Shown: positions 11,300 to 21,137, numbered from the stretch's first letter. The stretch: DNA of 64,000 nucleotides from Spirochaetaceae bacterium (GCA_011524535.1 WTKD01000005.1:1-64000), one strand, 5' to 3'. The notes: generated from the letters alone by a model not told the origin. Numbers and translations: made by a program.

Positions 11300-11372
11300 A
11301 GCCCTCGATCGGACTTGAACCGATGACCCCATCCTTACCATGGATGTGCTCTACCGACTGAGCTACAAGGGC
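11300..11372 (-). tRNA. tRNA-Thr (GGT anticodon)
   Basis: The minus strand forms a complete cloverleaf. The acceptor is GCCCTTG with CGAGGGC, the D arm is GCTCAGTCGGTAGAGC, the anticodon stem CATCC/GGATG encloses ATGGTAA with anticodon GGT, and the T arm contains GGTTCAAGTCC. The CCA end is not encoded. It is the first gene of the tRNA-secE-nusG-ribosomal operon. A TAGAAT box (minus strand, 11389-11394) lies 17 bases before its 5' end and could be the -10 element, but I find no convincing -35. Confidence 0.97.
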
Positions 11373-11488
11373 CTTGATAGGCTTGTGAATTCTATGGTAA
11401 CACAGTGCTAAAATTGATACTAGAACCCTACAGAATTTATTGGAAGATTACAAGATATTTTTTAGGTGAGATGCCAAGAACCGGTAGA

Positions 11489-14422
11489 TTAGGTTATGTA
11501 AAACTCATGAGCTCTGGTCTGTAATCGTTTATACCAATAATGTTCCTTCGCAAGGGATAACCTCGCCTCTGAATGGTATATCTGGGATAGCCTTTCCTTA
11601 AAAGCTGTTACCGCTCGACTTAGAAGCGTTTTACCTTCAGCGTTGGATGCACCGCTATTCAATAAGGCTTCTGAACCAAAAAAACAACCCAAGGGTGCGT
11701 AGGGAGATTGCGCTAGGTCTTCAGTGTGCTTCTTGCTAATCTCACTTACTAATATATGAACCGATTCTCCTGGTTCTAGATACGATAGAATCATTGCTCG
11801 AAACATTGCCAGATATGTTGGATAGGAGCTTCGATATTCTGGAATAACAAGTTCAACGGAAGAATTTCCACCAATCGAGTAAGAAAAGAAGCCATTGCCA
11901 ATAGCTGTATAGTCTTCGTATATCTCTTCTACGGCCTTAAAAGCCGAATCGTATTGTCTTTGCATAAAATAGGCTTCCGCCAAAAAGAAAGACCGCTCAC
12001 TAGATGGAGCAAATTGATGTAATCTACTAGCACCTTCGTGAAAATTACCCCTATAGAGTATGCATCGAGCCGCCCACATCGAAAAAAGCGTTTTAGTTTT
12101 CTCATCAACCAATCCTTTGAGAAAAGGAGAGTATGTGGTTAATAATTCATAAGCTAAATCATACCTTCCCAATTCGAATTGAAAGCGCGCTTGCAAAAAT
12201 TGAAAATACAAGGCCCATTCATGTTGCATGGCTGAAAGAGATTTTTCGTGCAATTCTGTGGCTATCTCATATCCAGATTGCAATCTGCCTGTATGAAAAC
12301 TGACCGCACATCTACACTGGCCTACGTATGCATAGGAGGCGAAAAAATTCGTACGTCTTAATAAGTCATAAGCGTATTTAAAATAACTTTCCGCTTCTTT
12401 ATACCGTCTCTTTTGTATAGCAATCCTCCCGAGAATCACATGTGCTCCCGCCGCCGAACGATTGATCCATTGGTTTGATTCAGGATTCTGAAATCCAAGA
12501 ATTTTTTTTACAAAGGACACCGCAACTTCATTTTCCCCTTCATTCAAAAACAAACCAGCCAAGATATTCATTCGAGCCATTTCAAGTATGCTGCCGTCTG
12601 TTGATACTTCTCGTTCTAATTGTCTTCTTAAGGTATGAGATGCAAATGATTCACGCTTGAGCAAAAGGTTTTCGGCCTCAATCATCGAAGATAGAATCTC
12701 CTGTTTCTTTATTTCTAGAAATTTCCCCGATTTCTGGCGAGCTTTTTGGAAATAATCTTTGGCATGCGTCCGCCTATATTCCAAATTCAAAACACCGTTG
12801 TAGAAGTACAGGAGCTCCTGTTGTTCTAAGGATACCGACCCCAGAAATTGACTCAGGAAAAAACCTATCTCAGAAATTTCTCCTGCCTTTATCTTTTTTG
12901 CAAAAAATTGTGCAACTCTTCGTTTTAATTGATCTTTTTGTTTGCCAAATGATTTCTCTATTTCCTGCGCGCTAAATACGCGAACCGTATAATAACCCCC
13001 AGATGTTTTCAAAACAAGCCCCAAATCTGAGAGAATATGTATAAGCGAAGTCACCTGCCCCTGTGTTATATTGTCCCTTTCCAGAACCGCCAACACGTAG
13101 CTCGGAACAGCGTATTTCCTAAGCAACTGTATGAAGAAAAGAATCCTAAGAAAACGTTTTGGAATAAATGAAAGAAATTGTTTTGTTTCTGAAAGATTTC
13201 CTTTGCGCTCTTGAATCCAACCGAGTAAACGCAGCCGGGCTGTCAGATACTGATATACAAGATGTTTTTGAACATGAAAATTCTTTTGCATTAGACGAGC
13301 TGTTACGCTTCCATCTTTACGTAATGCGTGGTACCAGCGAATATTAAGATATTCTCGTACAGAAGGGTCTTGCTCATCGGTATGATAGATAATACGAATA
13401 TCAAACGCTTCATCAATATCATCGAGAAATGAAAAAAACTGTTCTTTCATCGCAGAATCCCATTCTTGATTTCCAAAAATCTGGCATACCAAACATGTCG
13501 TGGTCCCGTATTTATGTATCCTAGACAGGTATTCTCGAGCCAGAATACGTAACGCCTTGGCGCTATCTTGTGCGTATGCGAATACATTTTCGCCATCAAC
13601 TAAATATCCATAGGGATATGCGGACTGCACAGAATCTTCTTCAAATGATCCATCGTCTGAACGCGAAAAGAGATCTCCATGCTTTCCAATTTCAGAACGA
13701 GCCTTCTGTTCACACTCGAAAGCGAGCATTCCTAATGATTTCGTGAATTCTCTCGCCGCAGAGTTCTCATCAATGGTGTAATTTCTGTTTAGGCGAATGC
13801 ATAGTATGTATGAAATAGCTCTAAGCGCCTCTGCAACCACAATTTCATTTCCATCATTATGTTCACCATATACAATGCCATTTAGTCGAGATTGCGACGG
13901 AGCACTCAACCAGGATATTATTACGCGTCTTACGTAACGAATTATTGAATCGCGCGCCACATGCTGTTCAAGAGACGTTTGGTGCATTGCTGATTTAATA
14001 GACCGTAATGTAGAAGCCTGATACTCCTTATCCGGCATATCTACCTGCAAGAGATTGGACACCGAATTTGTAATGAGGATACAGTTTTTTCTGTCTCGCT
14101 TGCTTGTCATTAAAATATGATCATGAAGGGGATTAAATTTTTCATCGATACTGTAATCGAGTAATGCGACGTATCCATCAATACATCGGGCCCATTTTAA
14201 AAACGTTTCTTCCAATACTCCAACCGTAGCCAAAATCTGCTTTGGCTCGTGGACAACCTCTGCGTTAATAGAAAATAATAACCAATCGTGAAATCGTCGG
14301 ACGCGGTGTAATTTGCAAGAAACAGCTGTACGTTGAAATTCCTGACTGAATTTCTCGAACCACTCCTCCTGCAAGAGAGTGTATTGAGTAAAAAATGGAA
14401 TATACAAACTAAAAAAGTACAC
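11489..14422 (-). CDS. Large TPR-like protein of unknown function (977 aa)
   Basis: I do not recognise this protein. The C-terminal half (about residues 520-900) is a run of helical pairs with TPR spacing (for example RRYKEAESYFKYAYDLLRR and YDLAYELLTTYSPFL), so it is probably a solute- or protein-binding scaffold. The N-terminal half has a mixed fold with no Walker A motif, membrane span or signal peptide; a region near 400-490 could be winged-helix-like. This resembles the layout of large TPR regulators of the MalT/STAND kind, but without their ATPase motif. The start is uncertain: the reading frame opens at a GTG with no clear ribosome site. It lies alone between the tRNA genes and a small exported-protein gene. 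Confidence 0.7.
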   Translation of the reverse strand: MYFFSLYIPFFTQYTLLQEEWFEKFSQEFQRTAVSCKLHRVRRFHDWLLFSINAEVVHEPKQILATVGVLEETFLKWARCIDGYVALLDYSIDEKFNPLHDHILMTSKRDRKNCILITNSVSNLLQVDMPDKEYQASTLRSIKSAMHQTSLEQHVARDSIIRYVRRVIISWLSAPSQSRLNGIVYGEHNDGNEIVVAEALRAISYILCIRLNRNYTIDENSAAREFTKSLGMLAFECEQKARSEIGKHGDLFSRSDDGSFEEDSVQSAYPYGYLVDGENVFAYAQDSAKALRILAREYLSRIHKYGTTTCLVCQIFGNQEWDSAMKEQFFSFLDDIDEAFDIRIIYHTDEQDPSVREYLNIRWYHALRKDGSVTARLMQKNFHVQKHLVYQYLTARLRLLGWIQERKGNLSETKQFLSFIPKRFLRILFFIQLLRKYAVPSYVLAVLERDNITQGQVTSLIHILSDLGLVLKTSGGYYTVRVFSAQEIEKSFGKQKDQLKRRVAQFFAKKIKAGEISEIGFFLSQFLGSVSLEQQELLYFYNGVLNLEYRRTHAKDYFQKARQKSGKFLEIKKQEILSSMIEAENLLLKRESFASHTLRRQLEREVSTDGSILEMARMNILAGLFLNEGENEVAVSFVKKILGFQNPESNQWINRSAAGAHVILGRIAIQKRRYKEAESYFKYAYDLLRRTNFFASYAYVGQCRCAVSFHTGRLQSGYEIATELHEKSLSAMQHEWALYFQFLQARFQFELGRYDLAYELLTTYSPFLKGLVDEKTKTLFSMWAARCILYRGNFHEGASRLHQFAPSSERSFFLAEAYFMQRQYDSAFKAVEEIYEDYTAIGNGFFSYSIGGNSSVELVIPEYRSSYPTYLAMFRAMILSYLEPGESVHILVSEISKKHTEDLAQSPYAPLGCFFGSEALLNSGASNAEGKTLLSRAVTAFKERLSQIYHSEARLSLAKEHYWYKRLQTRAHEFYIT

Positions 14423-14595
14423 TACAAAAGAGTTACGGACTAAGAAAACAAATTCTTAATACATACCATAGTCATATGGACATAAAAGGTGTAATGATCT
14501 ATACATTTGCCTTATTTATGTCAAAAGGATTACTACGACATAATTTCATTCTTCTTATACAGCAAATACTGAAAATTGAAAATAAAACAAATATG

Positions 14596-15150
14596 CTATT
14601 CTAGCGATCCCGCATAAGGCTCAAACATTGTACTCCCAACTATATCGTATATACGCCAAACCTCATCGACTTTTTCTACATAGAGACTATAAACTGCATG
14701 AGCTTCCGGTGATTTCAATCGCAATGGGACCATAAAACCTGGCCCTTCTGTGTAGATTTTCCCAACCCTAACGAAGAAATCCTCTGGGGTTTCAGCAAGG
14801 GGTTCCACGTACCATCTAAGTAACGCAATTTCACTTTGTGCGAACAGTTCTTCCAAGGCTTCATATGTATTGTCTTGATATGCTAAAACAAGGCCCGCGA
14901 CATAGGCATCAACAAGTAACAAGATATCACCTTCGCTGCGAGTCGTACTGCGGTCATCCTGTAATATACCCAATACCTCATCTGATGGTAATAACGGGGT
15001 TATAGATCTAAATTTTCCATTTTGCTCTATGTATTCTCCTTCAACTGCGTATTGGGAATTATCAATGACTTCTGGTAGTTCTGAAGGGTTCGGCACTTGT
15101 CCAAACACAAGGCATACGACAAATATGAGCAGTGAAGCAATTATTGTCAC
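14596..15150 (-). CDS. Small exported protein of unknown function
   Basis: The 184-residue protein starts at a GTG and has an N-terminal hydrophobic segment (residues 3-16, ending VFGQ) that looks like a cleavable signal peptide. The rest is acidic and soluble. The C-terminal part (YSLYVEKVDEVWRIYDIVGS) recalls the DUF4878/NTF2-like pattern, in which a small cone-shaped domain ends with a conserved W-R-I. That comparison is tentative. A 173-base gap separates it from the TPR gene and a 231-base region separates it from the divergent outer-membrane operon. Confidence 0.65.
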   Translation of the reverse strand: MTIIASLLIFVVCLVFGQVPNPSELPEVIDNSQYAVEGEYIEQNGKFRSITPLLPSDEVLGILQDDRSTTRSEGDILLLVDAYVAGLVLAYQDNTYEALEELFAQSEIALLRWYVEPLAETPEDFFVRVGKIYTEGPGFMVPLRLKSPEAHAVYSLYVEKVDEVWRIYDIVGSTMFEPYAGSLE

Positions 15151-15330
15151 AAATCATCGTAGCATGTTTACAGGAAATGTATAAGAATAGATACATATCT
15201 TGATGATTCTTAAAAAAAACATGTCAAACTTTTCTATATTTAGGTAATCAAGATTATATAAAAACTAGAACACCACCCTATTTTGTTTTATTGTTTGATT
15301 AAAAAAGCCGACAATTATTCGTTGGTATAT

Positions 15331-15356
15331 ACAATGATTGTGTTTTATATCATTGT
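15331..15356. repeat. Inverted repeat upstream of the outer-membrane operon
   Basis: ACAATGAT and ATCATTGT form a perfect eight-base inverted repeat with a ten-base AT-rich spacer. The repeat ends ten bases before the ribosome-binding site of the first operon gene and overlaps a TATATA box at 15326-15331 that could be part of a promoter. It may be an operator or an mRNA hairpin. There is no T-run to suggest a terminator. Confidence 0.4.
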
Positions 15357-15381
15357 GGCAGCACTCTGGAGGTGATAAACG

Positions 15382-17037
15382 GTGTATACAGTTTTGAGAT
15401 TACTTGTCTTGATAATGCTATTTGTTGTTCCTACAACTACCCTTGTGTTTGGACAGAATAGCCCACAAGATGGTCTTTCTGAAAATACAGAAACAGACGA
15501 GAACTCTCAATTTGATACCAATGAACCGCAAATTATAATTGATGACAGTCTAGAATCTGTTCCCGAGGGAGATGGAACACCTGCGCCAGAGATAGACCCT
15601 CTCTTAATAAAATACAACTACTACTACGACCCTCCTTCTTTCGATGGGCTATTTCATGGGACCTCATTTTTTGGAGATTTGCCCGCAGACCCAGGACTTA
15701 ACTTTGGCATAGGTCTTGGATTCGCAAGCAACACCGGAAGAAACCCAGAGGCCGAGAATTATCAAACTATTCGTTTTCAACTCCAGTACGTGGAAGGTAT
15801 AGCAGCCATCACATTAGATGCACAAATAAAATTCAAGGTAAATTTGACCGAAGACCCGGAGTTCGCGATTGCCACCGAAGAATTCGCAGCTGCAGACACA
15901 TCGGGTCTGATAAAGACCTATTTGCCCATACTACAGGTTCGGTTAAATGAACCCGATGATCTCTCGTATTTGAAAGTTGGTTCTTTGTCAGATATAACCT
16001 TCGGAAATGGGCTTCTTGTTCAGGACTATACCAACAGCCTAGACCTAATCAACCATCGAACTCCAGGGATCTATGGTCGTTTGGATGGAGCTGATTTTAT
16101 GTTTCCATACCTCGGAGGAGAAATTTTGTTCGGTGATATCGCATTCACCGACACCCTCGCTGCCCGGATATTTTCAAAACCTTTTTTAGCCAACAGGAAT
16201 TCATATTTCCGTGAATTTCTTGTGGGAGCCTCGTTTGGTATGGATAGAGGGACATTTTCCACCTTCGATGACATCTTATTCGATTCCCTGCGCGGGGGAG
16301 CAATCCGCTTTATGGTTGGCGGAGATATTCTCTTGCCCCTTATTGCAGAAGAAGATTTCCAGATGGTCATGTATGGAGATTATATCTGGGGTGGCGAAGA
16401 TTCAACGATGGCGCAGCTGGGATTTCAGTTTGAATTCTCTGATCAGACCGATATCGAAATCTTCACAAATTTCTTATTCTTTCAAAGACGAATAGTTCCT
16501 TTTTATTTCAATAGGAATTATCAGCAATACGGTTTAGAACAAACCACTAATGTTACTGGACTCCTTCAAGAAGAATCACGCATTAGATATAAGTGGGAAG
16601 CAAAGGCAAATCTGTTTATTTTAGATAAAAGCATGAAAGTAGGCTTTCTTACAAGACTGCCTTTTTGGTTTTCAGAAGAAATACTAGAACTAGTAGATGG
16701 AATGGATTTTGGACTAGAATTTAAAATTCTCGAAGGAAGACTCCTTGTTTTGAGGGGAATTACCGCTTCTGCCCATTTTTTCAAACAAAGACTTATGACT
16801 TTTTCTGAATTCGGTAATCTTAAAGATACGTTTTTTGGCCTAAAGTTCGGAACAAGGGCTCGTAATATTCAAGTGGAACTGATCATTGAAATGCGTCCAA
16901 AATATGAATTTCTGCAAGATATTATCGACGCCGGCGTAACCCCCTCGCAGACAGATCTTATAAATTACACAGAGCATTTAGAAAGCGAAGCGAACTATAC
17001 TATGTACGTAGGATTACAGGGAGTTATGACATTTTGA
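15382..17037 (+). CDS. Predicted outer-membrane beta-barrel protein
   Basis: The 551-residue protein starts at a GTG five bases after a near-perfect ribosome site (GGAGGTGAT, 15368-15376). Residues 1-24 form a signal peptide ending VFGQ. A short acidic, low-complexity segment follows (about 25-75), and then a long domain of alternating hydrophobic and polar strands rich in Phe, Tyr and Gly, ending in phenylalanine, as outer-membrane barrels do. The middle (YLKVGSLSDITFGNGLLV, DYTNSL, GIYGRLDGADF) resembles a segment of the downstream protein (YLEIFSRQDPIFFRIGL and on), so the two may be paralogues. Its stop overlaps the next start. The specific function is unknown. Confidence 0.75.
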   Translation: MYTVLRLLVLIMLFVVPTTTLVFGQNSPQDGLSENTETDENSQFDTNEPQIIIDDSLESVPEGDGTPAPEIDPLLIKYNYYYDPPSFDGLFHGTSFFGDLPADPGLNFGIGLGFASNTGRNPEAENYQTIRFQLQYVEGIAAITLDAQIKFKVNLTEDPEFAIATEEFAAADTSGLIKTYLPILQVRLNEPDDLSYLKVGSLSDITFGNGLLVQDYTNSLDLINHRTPGIYGRLDGADFMFPYLGGEILFGDIAFTDTLAARIFSKPFLANRNSYFREFLVGASFGMDRGTFSTFDDILFDSLRGGAIRFMVGGDILLPLIAEEDFQMVMYGDYIWGGEDSTMAQLGFQFEFSDQTDIEIFTNFLFFQRRIVPFYFNRNYQQYGLEQTTNVTGLLQEESRIRYKWEAKANLFILDKSMKVGFLTRLPFWFSEEILELVDGMDFGLEFKILEGRLLVLRGITASAHFFKQRLMTFSEFGNLKDTFFGLKFGTRARNIQVELIIEMRPKYEFLQDIIDAGVTPSQTDLINYTEHLESEANYTMYVGLQGVMTF

Positions 17038-19256
17038 GAGCTCCCCTTCCTTTTTTTATAGTCGTTCTATTTCATATATGCTCTCTGGCTTTTTCACAAT
17101 ACGCGATACAATATGTAGATGACTCCGCAAAGGTAGAGATATTGCAAGAGGGCTCCTTCTTAACAGAGGCGCTTGAAGGCACTCCGTTATTTGAACTCGA
17201 TACCATCACCACTCAGGAATCTCAGGTTGAGTTCGCTACAACCAATGGAAACTCTGCACTCGTATTAGATGATAACGCTAGTATTACACTTGCGGAATTC
17301 AGTGACATAGAGCAAATGACCTATTCGCCGGCTATCACACTCACAAAGGGGAAAATCAGAACAATAGTTGCTTCTGATGAAACTCCCCTAGAGATGTCCC
17401 TCGGAACCGCGAGCATTTACTCGGATTCAGGAGAATTTATTGCATGGTATATGGATGATGGATCTATAGAAATAACAGCATATTATGGAACCATCATTAT
17501 CACCGATGAGATATTTGGCATCGATCAAATCATCCCCAATATGAGTTCTATCGTTATAAGAAACGGCATTGTAGAAACCTTAGAAGAAGAACCAATAACT
17601 CTTGCGAGAAAAATGATCGAGATTCCTTTCAGGACACTAGAAATTTCGAACATCCCCGGATATCAAGAGACGTTTTCACCGGAATACCTCGCTGAAATTG
17701 AAAAAGGTGCGGAAGTTGAACTCGTACGTGTCTCAGAAGGAACGATCATCTATGATCCAGAGGAATGGATGCCAACCGTGGATCCTGCGCTTTTTTTCGA
17801 ATCAACGATCGGTAGTCTGACCGTAGGTGAATATTCTTACGGGATCGCGGCCTTGAAGCCGAGTATCAATCTAGAGCGTCTACGTCTGAAGTTGCACCTT
17901 GGGGTAGGAGTAAGAGCAGGAACTGATGCAACTGATTTTCAAAACTGGTATCGGAGCCGGGGTAATTTTGAGTGGGACTTTGGAACCTCCTATTTTGCCA
18001 CCGATCTCCTCACGGGAGTATTCGACCTACTTACAGATTTGTCATTAAAAATTGAGTATCTTGAAATATTTAGCCGCCAAGACCCAATCTTTTTTCGCAT
18101 CGGACTCATCGAGAATATACGCGAGGCGATGGGAACCTTCTACGGAGGGTTTACAAATGCACCCAATTTTCCCATAGCCAAACAGTCGGGTTTGTTTCTC
18201 GATGTCAATCTAGATTACACTGGGTTTAAGTTTTTTACAGAATCTTTCTCTAATGAAAGTCTGTATGGTGGAAGATTCTACTTTCGTCCTGGCGGACGAT
18301 CTATAGCTTCTGCTGAACTTGGTCTCAATTTTTTGGCCGATCTAGGACTAAGCAAGGTAGTGAGAAGTATACCAGATGGCACGCCAGAGGAGCTTACAGA
18401 CACTACAAATCCACTAAGAGCCTACCAAATCGCCAAAAGCTTGAATTTAGGCTATCTTGCCGCTGGTGTTGATATACGACTTCCTGTGGTCTTTCCGACC
18501 ACATCCGAGTTCAACCTTGTGATAGATGGAAATGTTGTGCTTCCATTCACAAACAACGAATTAGGTTTTGTCGTTTCAAATAATTCTGTGTGGGAGCCTA
18601 GCTCTGAATCATTCCCAGGTATTAGTCTTCTCGCCGGATTTGCAGGAACTAGCGACCTCACGGGAGAGGTTATTTTTAACTATTTATTTACTGCTCAATA
18701 CCTAGGTAGTTTGATGCGTCCACAACTACTCGTAAACGAATACGATAGAAATCGTCTATTTCTCATAAATAAACTTGTAGCTATTACAGATACAGATGCT
18801 ACCGGCGCATTTACAGACGAGGAAGCTCTCGCAACCATACGTGATTATTCAATAGGCGCCCGATTTGAAGCAGGGGTCAAAACGAGACCAGGGTTCTCTG
18901 CTCTTTTTACCTATTTCTTACCAGCAAAGGTAAAACCAAACGAAATAACTTTTGAAGGACTCCATGAGATGTACTTGAATATTTCTCTAGAAAGTCCAGA
19001 TTTCTTCTTTAAATTCTCGGTCTACGCAAACCTCTACGATGTCCTGGGCACTCTATCAGGAGTAACCCCCTTCATAAGCGAATATACAGATTTAGGAGCC
19101 ACCTTTGCCATACAACCATATGAATATCTTTCATTTGAAACGCGTATTGCTTTATCCATGCTTGAAGATTTAGAAGGCTTATATATGGCAAACCTGGAAG
19201 AAAACAGAATTAGTAACGGCGGGTCGCTGCTTCTCTTGATTAATATACGTCTTTAA
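17034..19256 (+). CDS. FecR-domain protein with C-terminal predicted beta-barrel
   Basis: Translation probably begins at TTG 17034-17036, overlapping the previous stop, with AGGGAG at 17019-17024 as ribosome site. A signal peptide (residues 1-22, ending AFSQ) is followed by a FecR-like domain at about 35-180, with repeated short strands such as GNSALVLDDNASITL, LTKGKIRTIV and GTASIYSDSGEF. From about residue 260 to the end (740) the sequence switches to barrel-type strands like the upstream protein. FecR domains normally belong to inner-membrane sensors, so this fusion is unusual. The function is unknown; it may link a periplasmic binding module to an outer-membrane pore. Confidence 0.75.
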   Translation: MRAPLPFFIVVLFHICSLAFSQYAIQYVDDSAKVEILQEGSFLTEALEGTPLFELDTITTQESQVEFATTNGNSALVLDDNASITLAEFSDIEQMTYSPAITLTKGKIRTIVASDETPLEMSLGTASIYSDSGEFIAWYMDDGSIEITAYYGTIIITDEIFGIDQIIPNMSSIVIRNGIVETLEEEPITLARKMIEIPFRTLEISNIPGYQETFSPEYLAEIEKGAEVELVRVSEGTIIYDPEEWMPTVDPALFFESTIGSLTVGEYSYGIAALKPSINLERLRLKLHLGVGVRAGTDATDFQNWYRSRGNFEWDFGTSYFATDLLTGVFDLLTDLSLKIEYLEIFSRQDPIFFRIGLIENIREAMGTFYGGFTNAPNFPIAKQSGLFLDVNLDYTGFKFFTESFSNESLYGGRFYFRPGGRSIASAELGLNFLADLGLSKVVRSIPDGTPEELTDTTNPLRAYQIAKSLNLGYLAAGVDIRLPVVFPTTSEFNLVIDGNVVLPFTNNELGFVVSNNSVWEPSSESFPGISLLAGFAGTSDLTGEVIFNYLFTAQYLGSLMRPQLLVNEYDRNRLFLINKLVAITDTDATGAFTDEEALATIRDYSIGARFEAGVKTRPGFSALFTYFLPAKVKPNEITFEGLHEMYLNISLESPDFFFKFSVYANLYDVLGTLSGVTPFISEYTDLGATFAIQPYEYLSFETRIALSMLEDLEGLYMANLEENRISNGGSLLLLINIRL

Positions 19257-19264
19257 ACTTGGAC

Positions 19265-21118
19265 ATGACTACAATAAATAAATTGGGTCTCCACGTCCAA
19301 AGACTGCTCGCAGCCGGAGAAATCATAGAACGCCCTGCCTCAATTGTTCGTGAACTCATAGACAATGCAATAGACGCCAACGCGCATCATATTTCCTTAA
19401 CCCTTGAGCAGGGTGGCTTGAGTCTCATTGTAGTCCAGGATGATGGGGATGGGATGAATAAAGACGATCTGCATCGCTCATACAAACAACATTTCACCTC
19501 AAAACTAGCAGAAATAACCGATTTTGAGACACTGCAATCATTGGGGTTTCGCGGAGAGGCTCTTTCTTCTATCACAAGCGTCAGCAAAACAAGTATTCAA
19601 AGCGGCACGTCAACAAACGAACAATCTCACACTATAGAACTATCGGGTGGAACAATTAGAAAGGAACGCTCTTCTCCTCCTCTTTCGGGAACGATAATAA
19701 CCGTCAGTGAACTGTTCCACCATCTCCCTGCACGAAGAAAATTCATGCGAAGCGCCCGAGTCGAACAACAGTACTGTAAGCAAGTATTTTTTGAAAAAGC
19801 AAGCGCACACCCTGACATACGGTTCTCCCTGGTATCGAATGGTAAATCTCTTTTTCAATTACCACCAGCAAATCTTGTTAAGCGTATAGCACAATCAACA
19901 ACTATGGCTGAAAATGCCTTCTTCTCTACTCCAGTGATCGATTCATGGTTTCAAGCCGACATTATCGCCTCATTTCCCCAATTTCATCGAAAAGATCGAA
20001 GTCAAATCCATATATACGTGAACCAACGAAAAATAAAGCATTTTGGACTTACTCAAGCGATAGAATACGCCGCAAGGAGCGTTATCCCAGGCGGTTTATT
20101 TCCAATAGCTAGAATTTTCCTCACAATACAACCGTCAATGGTAGATGTGAATGTACATCCCGCAAAACAAGAAGTAAGAATAAAAAATATACAGTACATC
20201 CATCATCGACTATCTACAGCATTACAACGTGCATACGAGGCCAGAATGTCATTACACCAGTCTCCCTTGGATCTCAACAACAACAATTTACCCTCTTCCT
20301 TACTTGATTCATCTTCTTCTACTGAGCAACCCCGCACTTACACATTTTTCTCATCGGAACCCCCACATCCTATCTCCGAGCCTGAATTTCAGAACTTTGT
20401 CACCGATTCATCTCCTCACGCATATTCTGGACAATCCAGCTCCACGACAAAAATCATGACGGGGGCAGAAACAACACAAGGAGGGCCCTTTCTTTCTACC
20501 CAACTCAATAACCAGAAAAATATTTCGTATGCGCACCTAGCTGATTCCCAAAAACAAGCATCTAGTTTTCGAGCAGTATATATCATGCAAATATACAAAA
20601 AATACTTGATATGCATGATCAATGGGATATGCACCGTCGTAGATCAACACGCTGCACATGAGCGCCTGCTATATAATGAGTTTCGAGAAAACCAGGACAT
20701 TCAAGAACTCACCACTGTAATACCTATCACAAACGATGAAGAACAAATGTCGTATCTCACATCAATCCAAAAGGAACTTCTCTCTGCCCGTTTCCAGATA
20801 ATTACCCGCGATGGAGAGATGCATCTAGCTAGCCTCCCATCTATTCTTGCCCCTCAAGCACAAAAAATAGCTGCTACGCTGCCGAAAAAACCTCTCCAAG
20901 AATATATTCGAACTCTGTATGCACAACTGGCTTGTTCTCGCGCCATAAAGGCGGGCGATATAATTCCTCCTAAAAAAGCACAAGAACTAATTGAGAAAAT
21001 AGCAGAAACACAAGAAACAAGATGTCCTCATGGACGCCCCGTCTTGTTCTCTCTTTCTGAAACCACACTCGATAGACGTCTCGGACGTTGCGTTAGCTCC
21101 GAAATGATGCAAGAATAA
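19265..21118 (+). CDS. mutL: DNA mismatch repair protein MutL
   Basis: MutL couples mismatch recognition by MutS to strand removal. The N-terminal GHKL ATPase is clear: LLAAGEIIERPASIVRELID carries the catalytic Glu30, followed by Asn34, then DDGDGM and GFRGEALSS. The C-terminal half has a nuclease-type DQHA motif at 460-463 with Glu466, plus ACSRAIKAGD and CPHGRP, so this is the endonuclease class that works without MutH. In the DQHA(X)2E(X)4E pattern the last Glu is Asn471, with Glu472 next to it. An ATG at 19265 gives the standard N-terminus; a TTG six bases upstream is possible. It follows the barrel gene by eight bases. Confidence 0.95.
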   Translation: MTTINKLGLHVQRLLAAGEIIERPASIVRELIDNAIDANAHHISLTLEQGGLSLIVVQDDGDGMNKDDLHRSYKQHFTSKLAEITDFETLQSLGFRGEALSSITSVSKTSIQSGTSTNEQSHTIELSGGTIRKERSSPPLSGTIITVSELFHHLPARRKFMRSARVEQQYCKQVFFEKASAHPDIRFSLVSNGKSLFQLPPANLVKRIAQSTTMAENAFFSTPVIDSWFQADIIASFPQFHRKDRSQIHIYVNQRKIKHFGLTQAIEYAARSVIPGGLFPIARIFLTIQPSMVDVNVHPAKQEVRIKNIQYIHHRLSTALQRAYEARMSLHQSPLDLNNNNLPSSLLDSSSSTEQPRTYTFFSSEPPHPISEPEFQNFVTDSSPHAYSGQSSSTTKIMTGAETTQGGPFLSTQLNNQKNISYAHLADSQKQASSFRAVYIMQIYKKYLICMINGICTVVDQHAAHERLLYNEFRENQDIQELTTVIPITNDEEQMSYLTSIQKELLSARFQIITRDGEMHLASLPSILAPQAQKIAATLPKKPLQEYIRTLYAQLACSRAIKAGDIIPPKKAQELIEKIAETQETRCPHGRPVLFSLSETTLDRRLGRCVSSEMMQE

Positions 21119-21137
21119 TATTCCTTGAGAGTATTTT

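Noticed and set aside
11389-11417. Promoter for the tRNA-Thr operon
   Set aside because: Only a TAGAAT -10 candidate is visible; no acceptable -35 exists at 16-18 bases, so it is mentioned in the tRNA entry and not listed.
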